Source: Pseudomonas koreensis (GTDB taxonomy: Bacteria > Pseudomonadota > Gammaproteobacteria > Pseudomonadales > Pseudomonadaceae). From it: a stretch of 64,000 bases of DNA. A model generated the notes under the pieces. It searched no databases and was not told where the DNA came from. It worked only from the letters and a program-made list of their open reading frames with translations. This document shows positions 19,614 through 27,688 of the stretch, piece by piece. Each line of letters begins with the position of its first letter. Position 1 is the stretch's first letter. The stretch spans positions 4,775,501 to 4,839,500 of the forward strand of contig NZ_JALJWP010000001.1 of NCBI RefSeq assembly GCF_024169245.1, given 5' to 3'. The position numbers and the translations under genes were made by a program.

Positions 19614-20219
19614 ATGAAACTGATCGGCATGCTCGACTCCCCTTACGTACGCCGCGTGGCAATTTCTGCCAAATGCCTGGGGATCACCCTTGAACACGAG
19701 TCAGTCTCGGTGTTCCGCCACTTCGAGCAATTCCAGCACATCAACCCGGTGGTCAAGGCGCCAACGCTGATCCTCGACGACGGTCTGGTGTTGATGGACT
19801 CGACGCTGATTCTCGACTACCTCGAAAGCGCATCCGGTAAAAGCCTTCTGCCGAAAGAATTGCCTCAGCGCGCCCAGGCCCTGCGCCTGATCGGCCTGAG
19901 CCTTGCCGCCTGCGAAAAAGCCGTGCAGCTGTATTACGAACGCCACCTGCGCCCGGCCGAGATTCAATATCAACCTTGGGTTGAACGCGTTGAAGGTCAA
20001 CTCGCCGCCGCGTTTACCGCTCTGGAAAAAGAACTCGAGCTTCGTGAATTACCCGTCGACGGCTCGCTCGCCCAGGATGGCATCAGCCTGGCCGTTGCCT
20101 GGAGCTTCACCGGCCTCGTCGTGCCCGATCAGATTGACGCCGCGCGCTACCCGCGCATTGCCCAATACACCGCGTACGCAGAAGGCACCGACGCCTTCAT
20201 CAGCACACCGATGAACTGA
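19614..20219 (+). CDS. glutathione S-transferase family protein
   Basis: 201 residues, a complete GST. The N-terminal thioredoxin-like half starts MKLIGMLDSPYVRRVAISAK, with Ser9 in the position of the catalytic hydroxyl, followed by NPVVKAPTLILDDGLVLMDS, the conserved cis-Pro and glutathione gamma-glutamyl binding segment. The C-terminal half is all-helical. Cytosolic conjugation of glutathione to electrophiles is the expected role; substrate unknown. The next gene starts two bases after its stop, so they form an operon. Confidence 0.92.
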   Translation: MKLIGMLDSPYVRRVAISAKCLGITLEHESVSVFRHFEQFQHINPVVKAPTLILDDGLVLMDSTLILDYLESASGKSLLPKELPQRAQALRLIGLSLAACEKAVQLYYERHLRPAEIQYQPWVERVEGQLAAAFTALEKELELRELPVDGSLAQDGISLAVAWSFTGLVVPDQIDAARYPRIAQYTAYAEGTDAFISTPMN

Positions 20220-20221
20220 CC

Positions 20222-21325
20222 ATGAGCACCACCAACAGCGCCGCCCCGGCGTTAAAGGAAATCTTCAACGCCGAGCGTTTGCAGCACATTGCTGATGAAA
20301 TGAGCGTCGTGTACCCGGCATTCGAAGCCCAGGCTTTTCTCAAGCATGCCAACCATGGGCTGGCCGAGCTGTCGGTGATGCAACGCATGGCCCGCGTCGC
20401 CGAAAGCCTGCATGCCGTGCTGCCGCTGAATTATGAAGATACGCTCGAGGTATTACGTGAACTTGCCCCTCGTCTGAACAGCGGCTTCGTCAGTATGTGC
20501 CTGCCGCACTACGTCGCGAGCTACGGCGCCCACGCGTTCGACACCTCAATGGACGCGCTGAAGTACTTCACCACCTTCGGCTCATCCGAGTTTGCCATCC
20601 GCCACTTTCTGCGCGCCGACCTTGAACGCTCGCTGGAACGGATGCATGACTGGACTCGCGACGAAAACCACCACGTAAGAAGATTAGCCAGCGAAGGCAG
20701 CCGCCCTCGCCTGCCTTGGTCGTTTCGGTTGGAAGCGGTGCAGGCGGATCCTCACTTGGCCGCCGGGATACTGGATCGGTTGAAGGCAGACGAGAGTTTG
20801 TACGTGCGCAAGTCTGTGGCGAATCATTTAAATGACGTGACCAAGGTGCATCCGAAGTGGGTGTTGGACACGATTGAAGGTTGGTCGTTGGAGAACAGGC
20901 ACACGGCCTGGATTGCCAGGCATGCGTTGCGGAGTTTGATCAAACAGGGGGATTTGCGGGCGTTGACGGTGATTGGCGCGGGCGCGAAGGCTGAGGTTGA
21001 GTTGTTGGACGTGAAGGTTGAGCCGGCGGTGGTGAGGTTGGGTGAGGCTATTACTTTGTCGTTTACGGTGAAGTCCACGGTGGCGCATGAGCAGCGGCTG
21101 GTGATTGATTACGCGATTGACTATGTGAAGGCGAATGGCGGGGTTTCGAGGAAGGTTTTCAAGTTGAAGACGTTGGAATTAGTGGGGTTCGGGGCTGAGG
21201 TGGTGCGGCGGAATCAGGTGATCAAGGATTTTACAACCCGCAAGCATTTTGCCGGACGGCATGGGGTTCAGGTAATGGTTAATGGAGAGGTGTTGGGTAG
21301 TGCGGGGTTTGAGGTTTTGATTTGA
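20222..21325 (+). CDS. DNA alkylation repair protein (AlkD-like, HEAT repeats)
   Basis: 367 residues. A HEAT-like helical array (about 1-260) with HHVRRLASEGSRPRLPWS and SLYVRKSVANHLNDVTKVHP matches the AlkD/AlkC family of DNA glycosylases that remove alkylated purines; the C-terminal ~100 residues (AEVELLDVKVEPAVVRLGEA onward) form an extra beta-rich domain as in the longer AlkC-type members. The gene follows the GST after two bases, a sensible pairing against alkylating agents. From about 20690 to the end the codon use shifts to TTG, GTG and GGG-rich codons unlike the first half. Confidence 0.88.
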   Translation: MSTTNSAAPALKEIFNAERLQHIADEMSVVYPAFEAQAFLKHANHGLAELSVMQRMARVAESLHAVLPLNYEDTLEVLRELAPRLNSGFVSMCLPHYVASYGAHAFDTSMDALKYFTTFGSSEFAIRHFLRADLERSLERMHDWTRDENHHVRRLASEGSRPRLPWSFRLEAVQADPHLAAGILDRLKADESLYVRKSVANHLNDVTKVHPKWVLDTIEGWSLENRHTAWIARHALRSLIKQGDLRALTVIGAGAKAEVELLDVKVEPAVVRLGEAITLSFTVKSTVAHEQRLVIDYAIDYVKANGGVSRKVFKLKTLELVGFGAEVVRRNQVIKDFTTRKHFAGRHGVQVMVNGEVLGSAGFEVLI

Positions 21326-21429
21326 GGAGTGTTTATTGACCCAAAGGGTCGATAGTGGATCAGTGCACTGGCGGCCGTGCTTCGATATTGAGCGCGGCAG
21401 CACAATGGACGACTTACGGCTTCAGCGGG

Positions 21430-22083
21430 TTACCAACTGCCGTATGGGATGCCGAATTTCTCGATGTACCGTTTGGACTTTTCGCTTACGGGATATGCGT
21501 AGCGCCCTTGAGTTTTTCCCTGACTTGGCCCCAACGGTTCAATTTCGGCCTGCGCTTTCGCCACTTCGACCGGATGGTGGCATGAATCCCTTACCCAAAC
21601 CTGGATAGCCCCGCCGGGAGCTAAACCCAGATAGACCGAAGATATATAGGTAGCTGTCTGGTCTGGAGTTTTCGCGCAGCGTTGGTTAACCGATGTCAGC
21701 ATCAATTGTCGGGCTTCTTCGGGTATGTCCACCCATGCGCGATAGGTCTGAGGCTCTACGATGGACTGCCAGCGAACGAAAATTCGTTTTGGGAGATCAG
21801 CGCCTACCACCGCTTTTGCGGATGCGCCCACTCCGTCCCAACCTCGGGCCGATTCGGTGCCGTCTTCTGGCTGTCCGCCCGATGCGGATCCACCACCAGT
21901 GCGCAGAAATGTTTTTCCCTTTATATCTTCCACAGCAGTGTCTTCAACCCAGACTTTCATGTAGTTGGGTTCGGTGAAACCGAGTTCCCACCATGGGGAT
22001 TTAGGGTCGTTTTTTGCCGACAGCGGGTCGGCATTGCAGCCAGCCACAACGAGCAAGCACAGCAGTGCTGTAAATAACTTCAT
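21430..22083 (-). CDS. DUF2931 family lipoprotein, candidate immunity protein
   Basis: 217 residues. MKLFTALLCLLVVAGCNAD is a lipoprotein signal with lipobox VAGC, so the protein should sit in the periplasm attached to a membrane. The body (WWELGFTEPNYMKVWVEDTA ... KRIFVRWQSIVEPQTYRAWV) matches DUF2931, whose members are often encoded next to type VI lipase effectors. Its ATG overlaps the stop of the upstream DUF2235 gene by one base (TAATG), a tight effector-immunity style arrangement. I infer that it neutralises the lipase in the periplasm; this is not shown by sequence alone. Confidence 0.8.
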   Translation of the reverse strand: MKLFTALLCLLVVAGCNADPLSAKNDPKSPWWELGFTEPNYMKVWVEDTAVEDIKGKTFLRTGGGSASGGQPEDGTESARGWDGVGASAKAVVGADLPKRIFVRWQSIVEPQTYRAWVDIPEEARQLMLTSVNQRCAKTPDQTATYISSVYLGLAPGGAIQVWVRDSCHHPVEVAKAQAEIEPLGPSQGKTQGRYAYPVSEKSKRYIEKFGIPYGSW

Positions 22084-23624
22084 TACCAAAGCGTCCAGTC
22101 AGGTACGTGTGGGTGCTTTACTCGGATTGCGTCTTCCGTGGGGGCGTTGATGTAAACAGCTCTAATCCCACTTCCATCTCTCCTGCCAAGCGGATGGTTC
22201 CAGTTGGCGGACGTGTGAATGTACTTGAGTTTGAGCATTTGCTCTTCCTCTGGCGTGGTGCTGTAGTCACCGGAGACAAAACGATCACACATGGGCTGAA
22301 GTTCTTCAGGAACGATGAAGTCTGGCGTCTCGGGAATGTCTTCGAAGCGAACGCCTTTGGCTTTGGCGAGTTGATGCATCACACGCAGGCTCACTCTCGA
22401 CAGTAATCCACTCACCGGGCGCTTGAGTTGGACGGCCGCATAGACTCGCTTAACTCGAGGACTCAGTCGATCCTGTGGGCTGATCGGTAGCAGTAACGGT
22501 GGTGGCGTAACGATCTCGAGATTTTCAAGCGGCCAACCTTTGGCTAGCCATTGATCTCTCACATTGATCGCATCCTGGTAGATCGATGTGGTAGCGACGT
22601 CAGTATAAGTACCGACCTCTAGCGTCTGCATTGGGCTAACGAGAACACACTCTTCAGCGTTCTCAAGGTAACCTCCACCCACATCCGAATGCACACCCGG
22701 CAAGACGATTTCCGGATGATCCATCGCTACTCGATTGAGAGCGAAGTTAGCCCTGCATTCATCCCGCGCAGCCAACTGCACAACGTCGGTGAAATAACGT
22801 CGGTCGAGATAGAGTTTGACCCCCGTTGCGACTGCGCTTTTGATGTTGCCCAGATTGGACCATCCAGCAATCGACGGTACCGTGTCGAACAACCCAATGA
22901 AGCCGACGTTGATGTCGCTGTGATACTGATCAACAAAGGTCGAACTGAGAGCATCGGACATACTGCGGAGAATGTCACCCAAAGGCCCTTGTTTGCCACG
23001 CACGATCTCGTTGGCGAAATGTCTGGCGGCTGCGGCACCACGACTGAAGCCAAACGTGTCGAACGTCAAAGAAGCAATTTCACTTCCAGGATTTTTGTCC
23101 AATACCTCAGTGATACGCTGCTCGATCACTGCGAAAGAGGATTGCACTCGCCCTGCAACGCCGGTTTCGCCACGTCCTGTACCGGCGCCGAACTTACTGT
23201 CTTCTTCACCCGAACGGGTACCTATGCCTTCGACGTAGACCATACCGAAAGCTTTCTTTCGTGGCCCCTCTCCCTCAGCGAGTCGCGTCGCCCCATACAG
23301 TTCGCTCAGCTTTTTCACATTGCTGACATCGTTACCATAACTACTGTCCGGGTCACTCATGTAAGGCTGGCAGCTGGCGGGAATATCCTCAGGCGCAATC
23401 GGATGCTGAGCGCCACACAACAACCCAGCAGCAGAGTTGTTCGCATTATTCCCAGTACCATCAAAGAAAACCCCAATCCTCAACGCAATGCCGATTTTTT
23501 CAGGTTCGCGCGCAGGTTCTTTCCCGTACTTCTCATATTCCGCCCAACGCTCGGCATGAATATCGACGGGCTTGGCTTCTTCGTAACGATAATTTTTCGG
23601 GGGGTTGGGTACGTAGCCACTCAT
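22083..23624 (-). CDS. DUF2235 lipase, Tle1-like type VI secretion effector candidate
   Basis: 513 residues. The alpha/beta-hydrolase core of the DUF2235/Tle1 family is complete: FFDGTGNN (53-60), the nucleophile elbow GFSRG with Ser194, and HSDVGGGY with acid Asp314; a His in the C-terminal part (HTSANWNH) could complete the triad. Tle1 proteins are phospholipases delivered by type VI secretion. There is no signal peptide or membrane segment, as expected for such effectors. The ATG at 23624 has AGGAA six bases upstream; the longer in-frame start would read through repeat-rich upstream DNA. No vgrG, PAAR or other T6SS gene is in the window, so this is an orphan effector island. Confidence 0.85.
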   Translation of the reverse strand: MSGYVPNPPKNYRYEEAKPVDIHAERWAEYEKYGKEPAREPEKIGIALRIGVFFDGTGNNANNSAAGLLCGAQHPIAPEDIPASCQPYMSDPDSSYGNDVSNVKKLSELYGATRLAEGEGPRKKAFGMVYVEGIGTRSGEEDSKFGAGTGRGETGVAGRVQSSFAVIEQRITEVLDKNPGSEIASLTFDTFGFSRGAAAARHFANEIVRGKQGPLGDILRSMSDALSSTFVDQYHSDINVGFIGLFDTVPSIAGWSNLGNIKSAVATGVKLYLDRRYFTDVVQLAARDECRANFALNRVAMDHPEIVLPGVHSDVGGGYLENAEECVLVSPMQTLEVGTYTDVATTSIYQDAINVRDQWLAKGWPLENLEIVTPPPLLLPISPQDRLSPRVKRVYAAVQLKRPVSGLLSRVSLRVMHQLAKAKGVRFEDIPETPDFIVPEELQPMCDRFVSGDYSTTPEEEQMLKLKYIHTSANWNHPLGRRDGSGIRAVYINAPTEDAIRVKHPHVPDWTLW

Positions 23625-23978
23625 CCGTGATTCCTGGTTCTGATCCTTGAGAACGGCCCGAAGGGTGACAGCCGAGACTGGGAGACGCAAGCTGTGGCCG
23701 TGTGCCAGCCAGGGTGTGCCCCCTCGTCGGGGTGGGGGGTAGCTGGCGATTTCGCCGAACACATTCGCCACCAACGAAGGTCGCGGCCATACGCGGGTGG
23801 GTAGACCTGTAACTAGGCCCCCCCACGCTAAGGTGTACTGCGCATGAGGGGTGACTGGGCGGACGCTTTCGCGAGCAAGCTCGCTCCCACAGTTGTTTTG
23901 TCTGGTTTAGATAGAGGGTGATTGGGCTGGCGTCATCGCGAGCAGGCTCACTCCTACAGGTTTGCGTCTGGCTTTGGA
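23625..23978. other. intergenic region with REP copies
   Basis: About 350 bases. It holds the presumed promoter of the lipase gene, a GC-rich stretch (CCCCCTCGTCGGGGTGGGGG, about 23720-23740) that could fold, and two REP copies listed separately. No coding frame is convincing. Confidence 0.5.
23866..23959. repeat. two REP copies in the same orientation
   Basis: TCGCGAGCAAGCTCGCTCCC (23869-) and ATCGCGAGCAGGCTCACTCC (23935-) both run in the inverted sense, so they are tandem rather than head-to-head and belong to the two sequence variants found in the window. They separate the acetyltransferase gene end from the lipase operon promoter. Confidence 0.85.
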
Positions 23979-24500
23979 TCAGGCGTCTTGTCGTTGGATA
24001 CGGAATACGAGGCTTGGGGCTTTGCCGGGGACGTCGTCGAGATCGCCGAAGCGGTGCATGCCGATCTTTTCCAGTACGCGAATCGAGGCGACATGGTCGG
24101 GTCTGACCAGCCCGAATACTTCAGGTAAACCGAGGTAGTGGAACGCGTGGGTCAGCGCGGTTTGGGCGGCTTCTGTCGCGTAGCCGTGGCCCCAGGCTTC
24201 GACGGCGAAGCGGTAGCCGAGGTTGATAACCGGTTTGCCCAAATAGTCATGGGCAGCGATGCCGGCGAATCCGAGGATGTTGTCGGGGGCCTGGGTGCTG
24301 CTGATTGCCCACCATCCGTAGCCGTGGGTTGTCCAGTGTTGCAACCAGCGATCAAGCAGGGCCTCGGCCTGGGCGATGTCGGTCATTGGACCAGCGGGGT
24401 TGAACTGGTTGGTTTTCGGGTCGCCGAAAATAGCGAAAACGGTGGGCAGGTCTGCTGGTTGTGGGCGTCTGTAGATCAGGCGCGGTGGCATATCTGACAT
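23979..24500 (-). CDS. GNAT family N-acetyltransferase (RimJ/RimL-like)
   Basis: 173 residues. The GNAT fold is shown by an N-terminal RLIYRRPQPADLPTVFAIFG, the strand-4 segment NLGYRFAVEAWGHGYATEAA (acetyl-CoA pyrophosphate loop, R/Q-x-x-G-x-G/A type: WGHGYATE), and the C-terminal HVASIRVLEKIGMHRFG typical of RimJ/RimL acetyltransferases. Substrate unknown. The ATG at 24500 gives the usual length; an in-frame start at 24695 would overlap the GIY-YIG gene and add a non-conserved tail. Confidence 0.9.
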   Translation of the reverse strand: MSDMPPRLIYRRPQPADLPTVFAIFGDPKTNQFNPAGPMTDIAQAEALLDRWLQHWTTHGYGWWAISSTQAPDNILGFAGIAAHDYLGKPVINLGYRFAVEAWGHGYATEAAQTALTHAFHYLGLPEVFGLVRPDHVASIRVLEKIGMHRFGDLDDVPGKAPSLVFRIQRQDA

Positions 24501-24570
24501 GATCAAAACCTTTGAAATGTGGCAAAACCGGGCTCGAGCACGAATTAGCAATCCAGCCCCTCGTCGCACA

Positions 24571-25170
24571 TCAGCGCTCCGAATCGATGTTGAACCACGG
24601 CCTAAGATGCCCCACAAGTCTGTCTTCGGCGAAGAAACGTTCAGCCACTGCGTTATCTGGAAAGTCATCGCACCAGGAAAACCCGACATTGTCATTTATC
24701 AACGTCAGGGGTGCAGCTTCCGTAGGAAATACGTGCTCGATGCCAAATCGCAATTGGCAGGAGGTTGTTCGAGGCTTGGCCTTATTGTTTCGGGTTAACG
24801 GTGGGTGCGCGCGGCCAGCGGTGCCGGGTAAAAGGTGCTCTCTCAGCCGACGTTTCAAATTGGTCCCCTTGCCTACGTACAAACACGGGTACGGTGCGTC
24901 TGCCGGCCACCAATCGTGGTAAAGCACATCGACATCAGAACCTCCGGGGCCCTTCAAAATAATATGCCGATTTGCGCTCATCAGTCGCTCACGGCATCCC
25001 ACCCACCAGAATGCGTAAACTCCGGCATTCGGCGGTACGGTGACAGCGTGATGTCTGGAAACCAGATGTTCGATCCGGTGTACCGCCTGTGCGCTGAGCA
25101 TCTGGTCAACGAGTGACTGCCATGCCGCATGCACTTCTTTTGCTCGCGGTCGGTCTTTCAGAGTGTCCAT
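24571..25170 (-). CDS. GIY-YIG nuclease-like protein
   Basis: 199 residues. The GIY-YIG core is visible as GVYAFWW (about residues 50-56, the GIY half) and CLYVGKGTNLKRRLREHLLP (about 96-115, the YIG half with catalytic Tyr and Arg), followed by a Glu (AERFFAEDRLVGHLRPWFN) in the place of the metal-binding residue. The spacing between GVY and YVG is about 45 residues, longer than in UvrC-type domains because of an inserted loop. Stand-alone members are usually of unknown role. GC content is lower than in neighbouring housekeeping genes, as expected of acquired DNA. Confidence 0.7.
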   Translation of the reverse strand: MDTLKDRPRAKEVHAAWQSLVDQMLSAQAVHRIEHLVSRHHAVTVPPNAGVYAFWWVGCRERLMSANRHIILKGPGGSDVDVLYHDWWPADAPYPCLYVGKGTNLKRRLREHLLPGTAGRAHPPLTRNNKAKPRTTSCQLRFGIEHVFPTEAAPLTLINDNVGFSWCDDFPDNAVAERFFAEDRLVGHLRPWFNIDSER

Positions 25171-25260
25171 TCTTGTTCGCTATGTTGATGAATCATTTGA
25201 AGCGCCGTGCTCAGCGCGATAGAAAGCAGGAGGCCGGGCCTTTCACTTTTTTGTCTTCGT

Positions 25261-25845
25261 TCATGCTGTAGGCCAGTAGATGATCAATGTACCGACGATA
25301 GGTACAAGGACGAGCGCGCCCTTTGGCCCTAAAAAAAATGCCGTGGTTTTGATCAGCTCAGCGGACAGTCCCATCATCAAACCCAAGAGTGAAAGGAAGC
25401 CCAGATTTTGTGAAAGAGCAGGTTTGGCCGGCGCGACCGTCAGGTCGGAATATGCCGACAGTTCCCGGAGTTTGGCTGCCCTGTAGCCTTCATCCTTTAC
25501 AATCTGCAAAAAGAACGCATAGCAAAGAATGTTTTCTTGTTCGCTCCAAGGTTGCTGGTCAATGGCATGTTCAGCGAACTGAAGTGGATAAACCGTGCGA
25601 AGGGCGTGGAGTCGAGTCAAGAACAGTCCGCCCGTCCACAATCCAAGAAAAACATACGAGATCGGAACGAGTAACGGGTACTTGATCCCGAAACCGGCCA
25701 TGACAACCAAGGGAAATGTTGACACGGCGACCGCCCACATCGGCCATAACCGGCGTGCATTCTTCCACGTGAACAGCAATTTGTTTGGCTGTCTGCGGCT
25801 GCGTTTGTACAGCGCCGTCAAATCCACCCATTCCTTGAATTTCAT
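25261..25845 (-). CDS. hypothetical membrane protein, 194 aa
   Basis: Starts MKFKEWVDLTALYKRSRRQP. A basic N-terminus of about 35 residues is followed by two membrane helices (about 38-58 and 60-78), a soluble helical middle (about 80-140), and two more hydrophobic segments at the end (FLSLLGLMMGLSAEL; ALVLVPIVGTLIIYW). No family is recognised. It has AT-richer codon use than the core genes and lies in the accessory stretch between the lipase pair and the ars operon. Confidence 0.65.
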   Translation of the reverse strand: MKFKEWVDLTALYKRSRRQPNKLLFTWKNARRLWPMWAVAVSTFPLVVMAGFGIKYPLLVPISYVFLGLWTGGLFLTRLHALRTVYPLQFAEHAIDQQPWSEQENILCYAFFLQIVKDEGYRAAKLRELSAYSDLTVAPAKPALSQNLGFLSLLGLMMGLSAELIKTTAFFLGPKGALVLVPIVGTLIIYWPTA

Positions 25846-25950
25846 GCCAACACACATCCTTGAGCTTGCCCGTCACACGGTGATGCGCCGGTATCCTAGG
25901 TGAATCGGCCAGCATTTGCAGCCGGCCTTGTCATGTTGCGAAAGCGCTAC

Positions 25951-26649
25951 TCAGATCGACCGCTGATTCACCCGCGCCATCAACTGTTCAGCACTTTCCT
26001 TGCGCTCGGAATAGCGATCGACCAGATGCGCCTGCTGCCCTCGCAGCAGCACGGTGAATTTCACCAATTCCTCCATCACATCCACCACGCGGTCGTAGAA
26101 CGGCGAGGGTTTCATCCGCCCCGCTTCGTCGAATTCCATGTAGGCCTTGGGTACGGAGGACTGGTTGGGGATGGTGAACATGCGCATCCAGCGGCCGAGG
26201 ACGCGTAGTTGGTTGACCACGTTGAACGATTGCGAGCCGCCGCAGACTTGCATCACCGCGAGGGTTTTGCCTTGAGTCGGGCGGACGGCGCCCAATTCAA
26301 GGGGGATCCAGTCGATCTGCGCTTTGAAAACGGCGGACATGGCGCCGTGGCGTTCCGGCGAGCACCAGACCTGGCCTTCTGACCACAGCACCAGATCGCG
26401 CAGTTCCTGGACCTTCGGGTGGTCGACCGGGACGTCATCGGGCAGTGGCAGGCCGGACGGATTGAAGATGCGGGTTTCGGCGCCGAAATGTTCGAGCAGG
26501 CGTGCGGCCTCCTCGACCAGCAAGCGGCTGAAGGAGCGTTCACGGGTCGAGCCGTAGAGCAAGAGGATGCGCGGCTTGTGTTCGCCCATTAACGATGGCT
26601 TGTCCGCGTCGAACAAGGTTGCGTCGAGGTTGGGCAGATGGTCTGACAT
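25951..26649 (-). CDS. arsH: arsenical resistance flavoprotein ArsH
   Basis: 232 residues, full length. ArsH is an NADPH-dependent FMN reductase that oxidises trivalent organoarsenicals. The flavodoxin-like FMN loop is [16 protein letters not shown] (about residues 29-44), with [20 protein letters not shown] and [20 protein letters not shown] as further family signatures. It is the third gene of the arsR-arsC-arsH operon, starting nine bases after arsC ends. Confidence 0.95.
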   Translation of the reverse strand: MSDHLPNLDATLFDADKPSLMGEHKPRILLLYGSTRERSFSRLLVEEAARLLEHFGAETRIFNPSGLPLPDDVPVDHPKVQELRDLVLWSEGQVWCSPERHGAMSAVFKAQIDWIPLELGAVRPTQGKTLAVMQVCGGSQSFNVVNQLRVLGRWMRMFTIPNQSSVPKAYMEFDEAGRMKPSPFYDRVVDVMEELVKFTVLLRGQQAHLVDRYSERKESAEQLMARVNQRSI

Positions 26650-26658
26650 GGGGCCTCC

Positions 26659-27129
26659 TTAAAGCGTACCGATACGGTCGAGTTCGGCCTTCAGTTGTTC
26701 GCGACTGAGCGAGTGAAACGGCAGATCGAGGAAGGCCTGACAGCGTTCGCCGATGCGCATCAGAGTGGCCTGGAATGCCGCGTCGATTGCAGCTTCGTCG
26801 CCCTGCACTTCGGACGGATCTTCCAGTCCCCAGTGCGCTTTCAATGCCGGGCCGAAATATACCGGGCAGGTTTCCCCGGCGGCTTTGTCGCAGACGGTGA
26901 TGACAATATCCGGTGGATCGTTTTCGAAAGCGTCGTTGCCTTTGCTGTGCAACCCGTCGGTGGCGATACCGTACTTTTGCAAAGTCGTCAGGCTGCGTGG
27001 CAGCACCTGGCCTTTGGGAAAACTGCCGGCACTCACCGCTGTGAAGCTGCCGGTCGCCAAATGATTGAACATGCCTTCGGAAAGAATGCTGCGGCAGCTG
27101 TTGGCCGTGCACATGAACAGGACTCGCAT
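26659..27129 (-). CDS. arsC: arsenate reductase ArsC (low-molecular-weight phosphatase type)
   Basis: 156 residues. Reduces arsenate to arsenite in the cytosol. The phosphatase P-loop CTANSCRS (Cys7 to Ser14, CX5R) and the redox cysteines Cys80 and Cys88 (VCDKAAGETC) identify the LMW-PTPase class of ArsC. The ATG at 27129 is chosen because upstream in-frame starts run into arsR in another frame. It lies 26 bases after arsR. The arsenite it makes has no pump encoded in this operon. Confidence 0.95.
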   Translation of the reverse strand: MRVLFMCTANSCRSILSEGMFNHLATGSFTAVSAGSFPKGQVLPRSLTTLQKYGIATDGLHSKGNDAFENDPPDIVITVCDKAAGETCPVYFGPALKAHWGLEDPSEVQGDEAAIDAAFQATLMRIGERCQAFLDLPFHSLSREQLKAELDRIGTL

Positions 27130-27155
27130 CGATGCGCTCCGTAAAAAATGAAAGT

Positions 27156-27503
27156 TCAGCAACAAACGCGTTCCCGCACGGGGCGGCCATCCATATGTTG
27201 CAGGCGCGCGGCGTTGTCCTTGAGCCAATCGGCATTGGCCTTCGCGGTCACCTGAAGGATTTCGCCGATCCATGCCGGCAGCTCCGGGTTCAGCCGGTAA
27301 TAGACCCACTGGCCCTGACGACGGTCGAGCAGCAAACCATTACTGCGCAGTTGCGCCAGATGGCGGCTGATTTTCGGCTGGCTGTCTCCGAGCGCACACA
27401 TCAGCTCGCAGACGCAGAGTTCACCTTGATCGGCGATGAGCAGAATGGCACGGACGCGGGTCTCGTCAGCGAGGCTTTTGAAGACTTCGGTGGGGGTGAT
27501 CAT
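27156..27503 (-). CDS. arsR: arsenic-responsive repressor ArsR
   Basis: 115 residues, winged-helix ArsR/SmtB family. The arsenite-binding ELCVCEL motif (Cys30, Cys32, with Cys36 in the same helix) precedes the recognition helix (SQPKISRHLAQLRSNGLLLD). The protein ends in CC, a possible extra metal site. As(III) binding releases the repressor from its operator. First gene of the arsRCH operon, with a palindrome just upstream (27537-27554). Confidence 0.95.
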   Translation of the reverse strand: MITPTEVFKSLADETRVRAILLIADQGELCVCELMCALGDSQPKISRHLAQLRSNGLLLDRRQGQWVYYRLNPELPAWIGEILQVTAKANADWLKDNAARLQHMDGRPVRERVCC

Positions 27504-27536
27504 GGTGATCGGCTCGCCATATGCGGGAAACCGAAT

Positions 27537-27554
27537 ATACGGATATCCATATAC
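27537..27554. promoter_or_regulatory. candidate ArsR operator
   Basis: TATACGGATATCCATATA is an 18-base inverted repeat with one mismatch per arm, 34 bases upstream of the arsR ATG and within an AT-rich promoter stretch. Its position and symmetry suit an ArsR dimer; no other gene lies close to its right, where a REP pair begins at 27580. Confidence 0.55.
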
Positions 27555-27579
27555 TTATCAACTTGAAATGCGATCCCTT

Positions 27580-27668
27580 GTAAGAGTGAGCCTGCTCGCG
27601 ATAGCGCTGTATGAGTCAAAGTTTGCTTCACAGACACACCGCTATCGCGAGCAGGCTCACTCCTACAG
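27580..27668. repeat. REP doublet
   Basis: TGTAAGAGTGAGCCTGCTCG at 27580 and its inverted partner ending at 27668. One substitution (A for G) in the left arm. Lies between the ars promoter and the end of the LysR gene. Confidence 0.88.
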
Positions 27669-27688
27669 GAGATTTGTGTGATGCAGGA

